Assembly: GCA_050999155.1 (NCBI GenBank)
Contig: JBPCPM010000135.1
Span: 4,395 to 68,394, forward strand
Source: JBPCPM01 sp050999155
GTDB lineage: Bacteria > Actinomycetota > Thermoleophilia > Solirubrobacterales > 70-9
DNA length: 64,000 bases
Direction of reading: 5' to 3'
The notes under the pieces are model-generated. The model searched no databases, had not been told where the DNA came from, and saw nothing but the letters and a program-made list of their open reading frames with translations. The position numbers and the translations under genes were made by a program. This document shows, in pieces, positions 32,631-41,193 of this stretch (position 1 is its first letter; the number at the start of each line of letters is the position of its first letter).

Positions 32631-33563
32631 GTGCGCCGGGCGCTGGCGGGCATCGCGGCCGCCGCGCTGGTCGCCGGCTGCGGGTCGGGGAGCGAGGCGG
32701 TCGGCCCCGAACCGCCCGACCAGAACGCCTCGGGCGGCACGCTGACCTGGGCACTGGCGGGCACGGACGTGAGCGTCGACCCCCTGCGCGCGACCCGGCG
32801 GGCGGCGCAGACCATCACGCGGCAGATCCACGAGCCGCTCATCGACGAGGTCTCACCGCCGCTGGAGGGCGGTCCCTCGCGTCAGGGCCTCGTGGTCTCG
32901 ACGGCCTCCAGCTCCGACCGGCGCGTGTGGCGGCTGCGGCTGCGCCGGCGCGTGCGATTCCAGGATGGGCAGGCCTTCAACGCCGCGGCGGTGGTCGCCA
33001 ACGCCGAGCGGTGGCGCTCTCGTCCGGAGGGCCGGCGACTGGTCCCGGGTCTGCGCGCGGCCGACGCCCCCCGGCCCGACGTGGCCCGGTTGATCTTCGA
33101 AGAGGCGCGCCCGGATCTCCGGCGCCGGCTCGAGTCTCCGCAGCTGGGCATCGTCTCGCCGGCCGCGCTCGGGGGGCCGGGAGACCGCTTGCGCCGCTCG
33201 GAGAACACCGGTACCGGGGCCTTCGAGCTGCGCGAGCGCAACCGGGGGCGCGAGGTCGTTCTCGCACGCAACAACGACTGGTGGGGGCGGAGGCTGGGCC
33301 TTGGCCCGGCGCTCGAGCTCGTGCGGTTCCGGACCGTTGGTGGGTCGGAGCAGGCACTTGCAATGCTGCGGACGGGCGAGGTCCAGGTGGCCGATGGCCT
33401 GGACGCCGCCGCCGTCGCGGGGCTGCGCTCCGATCCGCTCGTCGACGTGTCGCGGCGCGGCGGGGGGGCGCTGGGAGTCGAGCGGTCGGTCCGTGGGCTC
33501 GGCCCGCTTTCGGGGACCCCGTACCTGTCCGAGGTCTGGCTCACGAGCCTCGGCCGCAGCTGA
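32631..33563 (+). CDS. Short family-5-like extracellular solute-binding lipoprotein
   Basis: A 310-residue lipoprotein (GIAAAALVAGC, lipobox LVAGC). TLTWALAGTDVSVDPL, WRLRLRRRVRFQDGQAFNA (family form: LR.gv.FhdG..f.A) and NTGTGAFEL mark it as an SBP_bac_5 (peptide/nickel/opine-binding) protein. Family members are usually about 500 residues. This one stops early, losing most of the second lobe, with no sign of the missing part downstream. It may be a specialised short form or a decayed binding protein. No permease genes adjoin it. The start is GTG, 4 bases after secG. Confidence 0.7.
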   Translation: MRRALAGIAAAALVAGCGSGSEAVGPEPPDQNASGGTLTWALAGTDVSVDPLRATRRAAQTITRQIHEPLIDEVSPPLEGGPSRQGLVVSTASSSDRRVWRLRLRRRVRFQDGQAFNAAAVVANAERWRSRPEGRRLVPGLRAADAPRPDVARLIFEEARPDLRRRLESPQLGIVSPAALGGPGDRLRRSENTGTGAFELRERNRGREVVLARNNDWWGRRLGLGPALELVRFRTVGGSEQALAMLRTGEVQVADGLDAAAVAGLRSDPLVDVSRRGGGALGVERSVRGLGPLSGTPYLSEVWLTSLGRS

Positions 33564-33580
33564 CGACGGAGACCGGTCGG

Positions 33581-34156
33581 TCAGGGGGTGGGGCGGGGCA
33601 CGTTGCCTCCACCCATCCGCGCGAGGGCGGCTGCGAACCGCTGAAGACGCAGGGGGTCCGCGTCGGGGCTGAAGGACGCCACGACGTTGTTCGCCCGAAA
33701 GCAGATCAGCGTCGCCGTGTCACGACAGCGCCGAAGCTCGGTGATCGCATTGTCCTCTCCGGCGAGGATCGTCAGCGTCCCCGGATCGTCGCGGCCGCTC
33801 TCGGCCGTGCCGTCCTCGCCGACGCCTGCGCCTGCCTCGGTGGTGCCGGTCTGCGCGTCGGTCCCGGGCGTCGGTGTGCCCGTCAGCCGCAGGGTCAGGA
33901 TCTCCTTGTCCTCGGTGTCGACCGGCAGCGGCTCTCCCAGTCCGACCGCCGCGCCCTCGGCGTTGGCCGCGTCCACGAAGCCCTGGGCCGTGAACGTCTC
34001 GTTTCCGCGGTTCACGAACCACAGCCCGGCCAACACGATCAGCACGAAGGCCAGCCCGCCGGCGCCTGCGGCCAGGCGACGTCGGCGCCGAATCGCAGCG
34101 GAGGGCCGACGCCGGCCGGGGGCAGAACCCTGCTGCGCATCGCGGACCGGCCCCAT
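33581..34156 (-). CDS. Single-pass membrane protein of unknown function
   Basis: A 191-residue protein: a basic N-terminus (RRRRPSAAIRRRRR-type run), one transmembrane helix (LAAGAGGLAFVLIVLAGLWFV, about 33-53) and an extracytoplasmic domain. The domain begins NETFTAQGFVDAANAEGAAVGLGEPL, has a Gly/Thr/Glu-rich insert, and ends in a region with two Cys (LRRCRDTATLICFRANNVVASF) that could form a disulfide. I do not recognise the family. The ATG at 34156 is preferred; a TTG 5 codons upstream is possible. Confidence 0.6.
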   Translation of the reverse strand: MGPVRDAQQGSAPGRRRPSAAIRRRRRLAAGAGGLAFVLIVLAGLWFVNRGNETFTAQGFVDAANAEGAAVGLGEPLPVDTEDKEILTLRLTGTPTPGTDAQTGTTEAGAGVGEDGTAESGRDDPGTLTILAGEDNAITELRRCRDTATLICFRANNVVASFSPDADPLRLQRFAAALARMGGGNVPRPTP

Positions 34157-34240
34157 GCGGTGACCGTACAACCGCAGCGCGGCCCGTGCCGAGGGAGATG
34201 GCGGCCGTTGCCGGCCGGGCTCATCGCGCCCCCGCGATCA

Positions 34241-34327
34241 TGCGCCTGAGAGGAGTCGAACCTCCACGGGCCTGTTCAGCCCACTAGGCCCTCAACCTAG
34301 CGCGTCTACCAATTCCGCCACAGGCGC
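34241..34327 (-). tRNA. tRNA-Leu (anticodon GAG)
   Basis: A class II tRNA of 87 bases. The acceptor arms GCGCCTG/CAGGCGC pair fully, the D-arm contains GGTAGACGCG, the anticodon stem CTAGG/CCTAG encloses TTGAGGG (anticodon GAG), a long variable arm follows, and the T-arm has GGTTCGACTCC. The discriminator is A, as expected for tRNA-Leu. CCA is not encoded. Confidence 0.96.
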
Positions 34328-34365
34328 GGGGGAGGGGCATTGTATTGGGGCGGCGCAGGTGCGGC

Positions 34366-34394
34366 TTGCATCCGTCCGGAAGCCCCCCTAGGGT
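34366..34394 (+). promoter_or_regulatory. lexA promoter
   Basis: TTGCAT (34366-34371) and TAGGGT (34389-34394) are separated by exactly 17 bases, a plausible sigma-70-type pair. The SOS box begins 2 bases after the -10 hexamer, so LexA bound there would cover the transcription start. Confidence 0.6.
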
Positions 34395-34395
34395 A

Positions 34396-34409
34396 CGAAC
34401 ATGTGTTCG
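34396..34409. promoter_or_regulatory. LexA-binding SOS box
   Basis: CGAACATGTGTTCG is a perfect palindrome and matches the Gram-positive/actinobacterial consensus CGAACRNRYGTTCG at every position. It lies 35 bases upstream of the lexA ATG, indicating negative autoregulation. I found no second copy of this quality in the window. Confidence 0.93.
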
Positions 34410-34444
34410 ACAAGCCAGCTCACCGCGAGGAGAACCACGGTTCC

Positions 34445-35053
34445 ATGGGCCTGAGCAAGCGCCAGCAGGAAATCTACGACTACATCTGCTCCTACCAGGG
34501 ACGCACCGGCTACCCGCCGACCGTCAGGGAGATCGGGGGGGCCGTCGGGCTGACCTCGTCGTCGACCGTCCACGCCCACATCGCCAAGCTGGAGGCCGCG
34601 GGCCTGCTTCGCCGCGACTCGAGCAAGCCGCGGGCGCTGGAGCTCCTGGCCCAGGGTGCGAAGACCGCAGCTGGGGCGCTCAAGCCGGGCCTGCCGCTCA
34701 TCGGCGACGTGGCCGCCGGCCAGGGCGTGCTGGCCGACGAGCAGATCGAGGACTACCTCGAGGTGCCGTCGGTCGTCGGCGGCGACGAGGGGGAGTACAT
34801 CCTGCGTGTCCGCGGCGACAGCATGATCGACGCCGGGATCCTCGACGGCGACTACGTCGTGGTCAAGCGCGGAGATACCCCGCGAGACGGCGAGATCGTC
34901 GTGGCGTTGCTGGGCGAGGACGCGACGGTCAAGCGGTATTTCAAGGAGTCCGACCACATCCGGCTGCAGCCCGAGAACGCGACAATGGAGCCGATCATCA
35001 CGCGCGACGTGCAGATTCTCGGCTCGGTCGTCGGAGTGATGCGACGGGTGTGA
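34445..35053 (+). CDS. lexA: SOS-response repressor and autopeptidase LexA
   Basis: A 202-residue repressor. The N-terminal winged helix (RQQEIYDYICSY, YPPTVREIG, SSSTVHAHIAKLE) covers about 1-70. The cleavage site is Ala91-Gly92 in VAAGQG, followed by the S24-type peptidase domain with Ser126 (RGDSMID) and Lys163 (ATVKRY). On DNA damage RecA filaments trigger self-cleavage. The ATG at 34445 is chosen for the family N-terminus, with GAGGAG at 34427-34432 somewhat far upstream. A zinc-ribbon gene follows after 1 base. Confidence 0.96.
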   Translation: MGLSKRQQEIYDYICSYQGRTGYPPTVREIGGAVGLTSSSTVHAHIAKLEAAGLLRRDSSKPRALELLAQGAKTAAGALKPGLPLIGDVAAGQGVLADEQIEDYLEVPSVVGGDEGEYILRVRGDSMIDAGILDGDYVVVKRGDTPRDGEIVVALLGEDATVKRYFKESDHIRLQPENATMEPIITRDVQILGSVVGVMRRV

Positions 35054-35054
35054 C

Positions 35055-35270
35055 GTGGCTGCCGTGCTCGACCCACCTCGCGTTCGACCCTCGGTGCCCG
35101 ACACCGGGCACGGGGCGCACCACCTGTTCGACCCGGCGGGACAGACGCTCGAGGAGCTGATCCTCGGTGCGTGGGAGGACCTGTCGGTCACAGGACGCGC
35201 CGCGTGCCCGGTGTGCCGAGCGGCGACGGCGGCCGACGGCTGCCGGGTCTGCGGCGCGACGCTTACCTGA
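35055..35270 (+). CDS. Small zinc-ribbon protein co-transcribed with lexA
   Basis: A 71-residue protein with two knuckles, CPVC and CRVC, spaced as in a zinc ribbon (ACPVCRAATAADGCRVCGATL). The N-terminal half (GQTLEELILGAWEDLSVTG) is probably helical. It starts at GTG one base after the lexA stop and so should be induced with it. The function is unknown. Its size and position would suit a small SOS-induced regulator, but that is speculation. Confidence 0.65.
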   Translation: MAAVLDPPRVRPSVPDTGHGAHHLFDPAGQTLEELILGAWEDLSVTGRAACPVCRAATAADGCRVCGATLT

Positions 35271-35289
35271 CCCACGACCCGAGACGCCA

Positions 35290-35314
35290 CCGGCCGGGGT
35301 CCAACGCCGGCCGG
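35290..35314 (+). terminator. Hairpin between the lexA operon and rnpB
   Basis: CCGGCCGG (35290-35297) pairs with CCGGCCGG (35307-35314) across a 9-base loop. No T-run follows. Its position after the zinc-ribbon stop and before the probable rnpB -10 box (TACCCT, 35326-35331) suits a terminator. Confidence 0.4.
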
Positions 35315-35338
35315 GTCCCGGCGGCTACCCTTCACGGT

Positions 35339-35692
35339 GCAGGCCGTGCAGTCGCGGGGCGACATTCGTCGCCTCGAGGAAAGTCCGGACACCACAGGGC
35401 GCGGTGGTGGGTAACGCCCACCCGGGGAAACCCGCGGGAAAGTGCCACAGAAACAACACAGCCGATGGCCTTCGGGCACAGGCAATGGTGAAAAGGTGCG
35501 GTAAGAGCGCACCAGCGTCGTGGCGACACGGCGGCTGGGCAAACCCCACCGGGTGCAAGGCCAAGCAGGACCGTCGACCCGGCCCGGCGAGGTCCAGGTA
35601 GGCCGCAGGACCGTGGAGAACACGGCCCACCGGCGTTTCGGCGCAGGTGAGATGGATGACTGCACTCGACAGGATCCGGCTTACACGCCTGC
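35339..35692 (+). ncRNA. rnpB: RNase P RNA (bacterial type A)
   Basis: The catalytic RNA that matures tRNA 5' ends. The ends pair to form P1 (GCAGGC at 35339-35344 with GCCTGC at 35687-35692). Universal blocks are present in order: GAGGAAAGTCCGGAC, ACAGGGC, GGTAACGCC, GAAAGTGCCACAGAAA, GGTAAGAGCGCACC, GGCAAACCCCACC, GGTGCAAGGCC and GAT-GACTGC, ending ACAGGATCCGGCTTAC. Length (354) is typical. TACCCT 7 bases upstream of the 5' end is a likely -10 box. Confidence 0.97.
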
Positions 35693-35696
35693 TGTC

Positions 35697-35725
35697 GGAG
35701 GGGACCCGCCCAGCGGGGCCCCTCC
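35697..35725 (+). terminator. rnpB terminator hairpin
   Basis: GGAGGGG-A-CCCGC (35697-35709) pairs with GCGGG-G-CCCCTCC (35713-35725) around a CCA loop, giving a 12-pair stem with one internal mismatch. It starts 5 bases after the mature rnpB end. There is no T-run. Confidence 0.65.
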
Positions 35726-35776
35726 CATGCAGTGACGCCGATCGCAGGTTCCGTCCGCCGCGCGGTTACCATGCCG

Positions 35777-35900
35777 ACTTCGCTGAGTCCCCGGTCGCCG
35801 GGGAACGGGGGAACCAGGCAGTTCCCGGGGCGAACGGCCGCGCCAGCGGCCCAGCGCGAGCTTCACCGCGCGAGCCCGACAGCTAACCCCGTAAGCGTCG
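35777..35900 (+). promoter_or_regulatory. Cyclic di-AMP riboswitch (ydaO/yuaA leader), copy 2
   Basis: The same ordered blocks as in the copy at 23.8 kb are found: CGCTGAGTC, GGAACCA (35810-35816), GGGGCGAA (35827-35834), a variable arm, CGCGCGAGCCCG, and CAGCTAACCCCGTAAGC (35880-35896). It precedes the second RlpA-like gene by only a few bases. As in copy 1, neither a terminator stem nor a clear Shine-Dalgarno sequence lies between the aptamer and the ATG at 35907. Confidence 0.92.
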
Positions 35901-35906
35901 TGAACG

Positions 35907-36644
35907 ATGAACCAGCCCCCTCACACCAGGGACGCGCGTCGCAGTGCGCGTCCAGCTCCGCGGAGCCCCGACCGTCCCGCGCTGTGGGCCTTCGTGATCG
36001 GGGTGTTCGTCGCCGTGCTGGCGGCCACGTCCGCCCAGGCGATGACCGGAGGCGCCGCACCGCCCGACACCAACCCTGCCCCATCCGAGCCCACCGCGCC
36101 GGCGACGCCCAGCCCGGGGGGAGCCGAGCTGCTGGTAGGACGAGATCTCGGAGCCCGGCTGCTCGAGCCCGGGGTCGAGGGCAAAGACGTCCGGATCCTG
36201 CAGGGCGCGCTTCGCGCCAAGCGCTATGGGCCTCCGAAGCTCACGAACACCTACGACGCCTCCACGCGGAGCGCCGTCTCGAAGTTCCAGGTCGCAGCGG
36301 ACCTCGAGTCCTCCGGCGTGACCGGTCCCGAAACCATCGCAGCGCTGCAGAACTCAATGCGCACGCGCACCGCCACGTGGTATGGCCCGGGGTTCTACGG
36401 TCGGCGGACCGCCTGCGGGCGCACGCTGCGCCGCAGCACCATCGGCGTCGCCCACAAGACGCTGCCCTGCAACACGGTCGTGACCATCGCCTATGGCGGG
36501 AAGTTCCTCCGGGCGAAGGTCATCGACCGCGGTCCCTACCGGCGTGGAACGTCATGGGATCTCACCAACGGCGCGGCCAAGCGCCTCGGTTTCCGTGGCA
36601 CCGGTCCCATCCGGACCGTCCACGAGCGCCCGCGCCCCCGCTGA
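35907..36644 (+). CDS. Secreted peptidoglycan-binding/RlpA-like double-psi beta-barrel protein, paralogue 2
   Basis: A 245-residue paralogue of the protein at 23960-24661. It has a signal/anchor helix (ALWAFVIGVFVAVLAATSAQA), a Pro/Ala/Thr linker, a PG_binding_1 domain (KDVRILQGALRAKRYGP, TGPETIAAL), and an RlpA-like barrel (TWYGPGFYG, TACGRTL, LPCNTVVTI, VIDRGPYRRG, WDLTNGAAKRLGF). Key barrel motifs are shared almost exactly, while the N-terminal thirds differ. Each copy keeps its own c-di-AMP riboswitch, so the leader and gene were probably duplicated together. Confidence 0.88.
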   Translation: MNQPPHTRDARRSARPAPRSPDRPALWAFVIGVFVAVLAATSAQAMTGGAAPPDTNPAPSEPTAPATPSPGGAELLVGRDLGARLLEPGVEGKDVRILQGALRAKRYGPPKLTNTYDASTRSAVSKFQVAADLESSGVTGPETIAALQNSMRTRTATWYGPGFYGRRTACGRTLRRSTIGVAHKTLPCNTVVTIAYGGKFLRAKVIDRGPYRRGTSWDLTNGAAKRLGFRGTGPIRTVHERPRPR

Positions 36645-36769
36645 GTCGCGCGTCCCCCCGTCGTCGGTCGGTCACGACCGGGAAGCCGTCCGACTGAGCG
36701 CCCGGACGCCTGCGGTTGCCCTGTCATTGCGGGTCGATGATCCGAGCTGGGCGGTGGGGGCGTATTCCC

Positions 36770-36798
36770 TTGCAGAAACGCCCGTGAGCCGGTATAAC
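36770..36798 (+). promoter_or_regulatory. Near-consensus promoter of the AhpD-like gene
   Basis: TTGCAG (36770-36775) and TATAAC (36793-36798) are spaced by 17 bases, the best sigma-70-type promoter seen in this G+C-rich window. The transcript would start near 36805, within the palindrome, leaving an unusually A-rich leader of about 70 bases (TAAAAGTAAAGTAAAG and similar) before the GTG at 36877. Confidence 0.65.
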
Positions 36799-36812
36799 TT
36801 ACGGACCGTAAG
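36798..36812. promoter_or_regulatory. Perfect 7-1-7 palindrome overlapping the promoter, candidate operator
   Basis: CTTACGG (36798-36804), A, CCGTAAG (36806-36812). The palindrome begins at the last base of the -10 hexamer and covers the probable start point, the position expected of a repressor operator. Its form resembles sites of TetR-type dimers. No regulator gene adjoins it, so the protein that binds is unknown. Confidence 0.6.
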
Positions 36813-36876
36813 AAACCCGCTAAAAGTAAAGTAAAGCCCTCCTAAAACGCGTCTAAACCCGCGGAGAGAAGGAACC

Positions 36877-37443
36877 GTGACTGTCAAGACCGACGTCAGC
36901 CGCTTTCACATCCACGATGAGCTCACCGCCCCCGAGGGCAGCATCGGCATTCTCAAGGCTGTTCTGTCCCGCGGGTCCATCACCAACCTGCTCGGGGTCC
37001 TGGCCAACGCGCCGGTGGCCCTGCGCGCCTACGCCCGCCTACGCGCCGAGCTGCGTGGCAGCACGCTGTCCCGCCAGACGCGCGAACGGATCGCGATCGC
37101 GACGGCCGAGCGCCGCGGCGACGCCTACAGCGTGCACGAGCACGCTCGGACCGCCCGCGCCGCCGGCGTGGGAATCGACGAGATCGCCAAGGCCCGGAGC
37201 TTCGCTTCGGCCGACGAGCGCGAGCAGACCCTGCTCACGTTCTGTGAGGCGGTCCTCGAGAGCAACGGGGCCGTGCCCCACTACCTGCTCGAGGAGGCCC
37301 GCGAGGCCGACTGGAACGACGAGCAGATCCTCGAGGCTGTCGCCCAGCTCGGGCTGAGCCTCTACGAGAGCCTGCTGGCCAACGCGGCCGGCCTGCCCAA
37401 GGAGGACACGGTCAAGCGGTCCGTTCTCCCGGCTGCTGCCTGA
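36877..37443 (+). CDS. AhpD-fold/carboxymuconolactone-decarboxylase-family protein lacking the redox cysteines
   Basis: A 188-residue, all-helical protein of the CMD/AhpD superfamily. RQTRERIAIATAERRG leads into the active-site helix, which reads DAYSVHEHARTA at residues 82-93. AhpD peroxidases have CxxC before the conserved His at this place. Here the two Cys are replaced by Asp82 and Ser85, while a His (89) remains, so AhpD-type thiol peroxidase activity is not expected. The start is GTG with AGAAGGA just upstream. It has its own strong promoter and palindromic site, suggesting regulated expression. Confidence 0.75.
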   Translation: MTVKTDVSRFHIHDELTAPEGSIGILKAVLSRGSITNLLGVLANAPVALRAYARLRAELRGSTLSRQTRERIAIATAERRGDAYSVHEHARTARAAGVGIDEIAKARSFASADEREQTLLTFCEAVLESNGAVPHYLLEEAREADWNDEQILEAVAQLGLSLYESLLANAAGLPKEDTVKRSVLPAAA

Positions 37444-37456
37444 CCTCCATCCCTGC

Positions 37457-37487
37457 ATCCGGGCCCGGACACCCTCCGGGCCCGGAT
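37457..37487 (+). terminator. Terminator hairpin after the AhpD-like gene
   Basis: ATCCGGGCCCGG (37457-37468) pairs perfectly with CCGGGCCCGGAT (37476-37487) around a 7-base loop. It is 13 bases after the stop codon and upstream of glnA, with no T-run. Confidence 0.65.
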
Positions 37488-37550
37488 CGCGGGTACCCGC
37501 AACGGGTCTACTACCCTGCGGGCTCCGGCCATTCGCCCCGAAGGAGCCCC

Positions 37551-38897
<1,347 letters not shown>

Positions 38898-38940
38898 AGC
38901 CCGCGGTTGCGGGTTGGCCGGACCGGGCACCCACTGGGCA

Positions 38941-41190
38941 ATGAGCTACCGCCTCGAAGACCACGAGCCGCTGGCCAACGGCGTCCGGCGCATCGCCCGC
39001 GAGCAACTCGACGCCGCGCTGGCCCACCTGCGCGGCGAGACCGACGCCGATCCTGACGCGGTCGTCCACGAGACCCGCAAGGCGTTCAAGAAGGTGCGCG
39101 CGGTCCTGCGGCTGGTGCGCGACGAGATCGGCTCGGACGTCTACGACCGCGAGAACACCTGTCTGCGCGACCTCGGCCGGCGCCTGTCGGCCGTGCGCGA
39201 CGCCAAGGTCCTGGTCGCCACGGCGCGCAAGCTGCGCGACGGACCGGCCGCCGAGGTCCCGGACGGGACCTTCCCGGCCCTGATCGACGCCCTCGAAGAG
39301 CGCCGGGCGGAGATCCGGCGCGACGTGCTGGGCGAGGGCGCGGTGCTCGCCGAGATCGAGACCGAGGCGCAGGCGGCCCGTGGCCGCATCGACGGCTGGC
39401 CGCTCGACCACGAGCAGGCCACGGCCTTCGCGGACGGGGTCGAGCGGGCCTATGAGCGGGGTCGCAAGCGGTTTCGCAAGGCCTACAAGAAGCCCGACGT
39501 CGAGCGCTTGCACGAGTGGCGCAAGCGGGTGAAGTACCTCTGGTACCACGCCCAGATCCTCGAACCCGCGGCCCCCGGCGAGCTCGGGGCCCTTGAGGCG
39601 ACCACCGACGAGCTCGCCGATCTGCTCGGCCTCGACCACGACTTCGCCGTGCTGGGAGAGCAGCTCGACGAGCTGCAATCGCGCATCGGCGGCCCTGGAG
39701 CCGTCAAGGCGCTGCGCGGGCTGATCGACCGCCGCCGGTTCGAGCTTCAGCGCCAGGCCCTGCCGCTCGGCCACCGCACCTACGCGGAGCGGCCCAAGGA
39801 CTTCGTCCGCCGGGTCTCGGCCCTGTGGGAGTCCTGGCAGCTGGAGATGCACGCCGGCGAGGTCACGTGGCTGACCCCGTTCGAGGCGACGACCATCCGC
39901 GAGCTGCTCGCCGCCAAGGACGGCGCCGATGTCGCCCAGCAGCGCCGGATCCGTCGCCGGCTGCGCGACCTCGACTTCTCGATCTCCGAGTTCGACCCCT
40001 ACGTTCGCCGCCGGGCCGGTGGCTTCGGCCCCCAGGACTTCGACGACCTCGTGCGCCGCGAGATCATCCGCGTCGGCGACGCCTCGGACCTGCCCCGGCG
40101 CCCCGAGCCGATCGACCGGACCCGACGCATCGGGCTGGAGGCCGAGGCCAACGAGGCCTCGGCAATGTGCCCGCTGACCAACCCGGCGATCCTGGAGGCC
40201 GAGGGCTGGGACCTCGCGTTCTGGGTCGCCTCCGACGACGTGGCCGTCGAGGACGGCATCGGCGCGGTCGGCCACCGCCGCGCAGCCGACACCATCGCCG
40301 ACGGGTGGGTCACCAAGAGGCTGCCCTGCGACCCCGGGGACATGGGCGGAAAGACCGACGACGCCGAGGCGATCGTCCGCCACCAGGGTTGGATCATCGT
40401 CCTCGGATCCATGTACGGGTCAAAGCGCGGGCCGCTGGAGCCCGAGCGCCAGTTCGCCGCCCGCTTCCGCGAGTCCGAGGTGACAGGCGCCCTCGAAGAC
40501 CAGGAGATCGAGGTGGAGGTCTGCTGCAACGCCTTCGCCGTCCACCGCGCCGTCAACGACGCGCTGCGCACGTCAGGCCCCGAGCTGTGGCCGCTGTCGG
40601 CGCGCGCCCGCGCCATGGTCGTCGAGGGGGCGATCAACGAGGACGACGAGGACCACCCGCGGCCGATCGAGCCCGCAGACGAGCCGCTGAACGTGGAGGG
40701 CATGGCGATCCGGCCAAACGGCGGGGTACTGCTGGGCCTACGCGTCCCGGCAACCGCCGAGGGCCATCCGGTGCTCGTCGAGCTCGCCGGGATCGAGTCC
40801 CTGTTCACCGGTGAGCTGCCCGAGGTCAAGGGCTTTTGGACCCTGGAGGGGATCGGCAACCGGGCGGCTCCGGCCGGCATCCGCGCGATGACGTCACCCG
40901 GCGACGACGAGTTCCACGTGATCACCGGCAACCTCGACAGCCTCGGCAAGGACAGCATCCTCGTCGAAGAGCACCCCGAACACGGCGTGGCCCGCAGCGC
41001 GCACTTCCGGTTCCGCCTTCCGGGAAACCGGCGCTCGGGATCCGTGCAGCCCGAGCTCGTGCGCGAGCTGCCCGGTCTCCAGCGCGCCGAAGGCATCAGC
41101 TTCGACGATCTGGGGCGGACCTTCTACGTCTCCGACGACGACGACGCGATCAGCCTCCGCTACGTCGAGGCGCGCCCCGCCCGGGCCTGA
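38941..41190 (+). CDS. CHAD-domain protein fused to a DUF3616-like C-terminal domain
   Basis: A 749-residue protein. Residues 1 to about 290 form a CHAD domain with the paired basic/His helices VHETRKAFKKVRAVLRLV (His43) and HEWRKRVKYLWYHAQIL (His191). CHAD binds polyphosphate in characterised cases. A charged helical linker covers about 300-385. The rest looks like DUF3616, a predicted beta-propeller-like domain: DDAEAIVRHQGWIIVLGSMY, LNVEGMAIRPNGGVLLGLRV and ISFDDLGRTFYVSDDDD. No signal peptide or membrane helix is seen. ATG at 38941 is the start; upstream the frame only overlaps glnA. The DUF3616 assignment is from recalled motif shape and is less sure than CHAD. Confidence 0.75.
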   Translation: MSYRLEDHEPLANGVRRIAREQLDAALAHLRGETDADPDAVVHETRKAFKKVRAVLRLVRDEIGSDVYDRENTCLRDLGRRLSAVRDAKVLVATARKLRDGPAAEVPDGTFPALIDALEERRAEIRRDVLGEGAVLAEIETEAQAARGRIDGWPLDHEQATAFADGVERAYERGRKRFRKAYKKPDVERLHEWRKRVKYLWYHAQILEPAAPGELGALEATTDELADLLGLDHDFAVLGEQLDELQSRIGGPGAVKALRGLIDRRRFELQRQALPLGHRTYAERPKDFVRRVSALWESWQLEMHAGEVTWLTPFEATTIRELLAAKDGADVAQQRRIRRRLRDLDFSISEFDPYVRRRAGGFGPQDFDDLVRREIIRVGDASDLPRRPEPIDRTRRIGLEAEANEASAMCPLTNPAILEAEGWDLAFWVASDDVAVEDGIGAVGHRRAADTIADGWVTKRLPCDPGDMGGKTDDAEAIVRHQGWIIVLGSMYGSKRGPLEPERQFAARFRESEVTGALEDQEIEVEVCCNAFAVHRAVNDALRTSGPELWPLSARARAMVVEGAINEDDEDHPRPIEPADEPLNVEGMAIRPNGGVLLGLRVPATAEGHPVLVELAGIESLFTGELPEVKGFWTLEGIGNRAAPAGIRAMTSPGDDEFHVITGNLDSLGKDSILVEEHPEHGVARSAHFRFRLPGNRRSGSVQPELVRELPGLQRAEGISFDDLGRTFYVSDDDDAISLRYVEARPARA

Positions 41191-41193
41191 GAG

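Noticed and set aside
35290..35314. CCGGCCGG repeats as a recombination or methylation site
   Set aside because: Two self-complementary 8-mers are expected by chance at this G+C content and are better explained as a hairpin between two transcription units.
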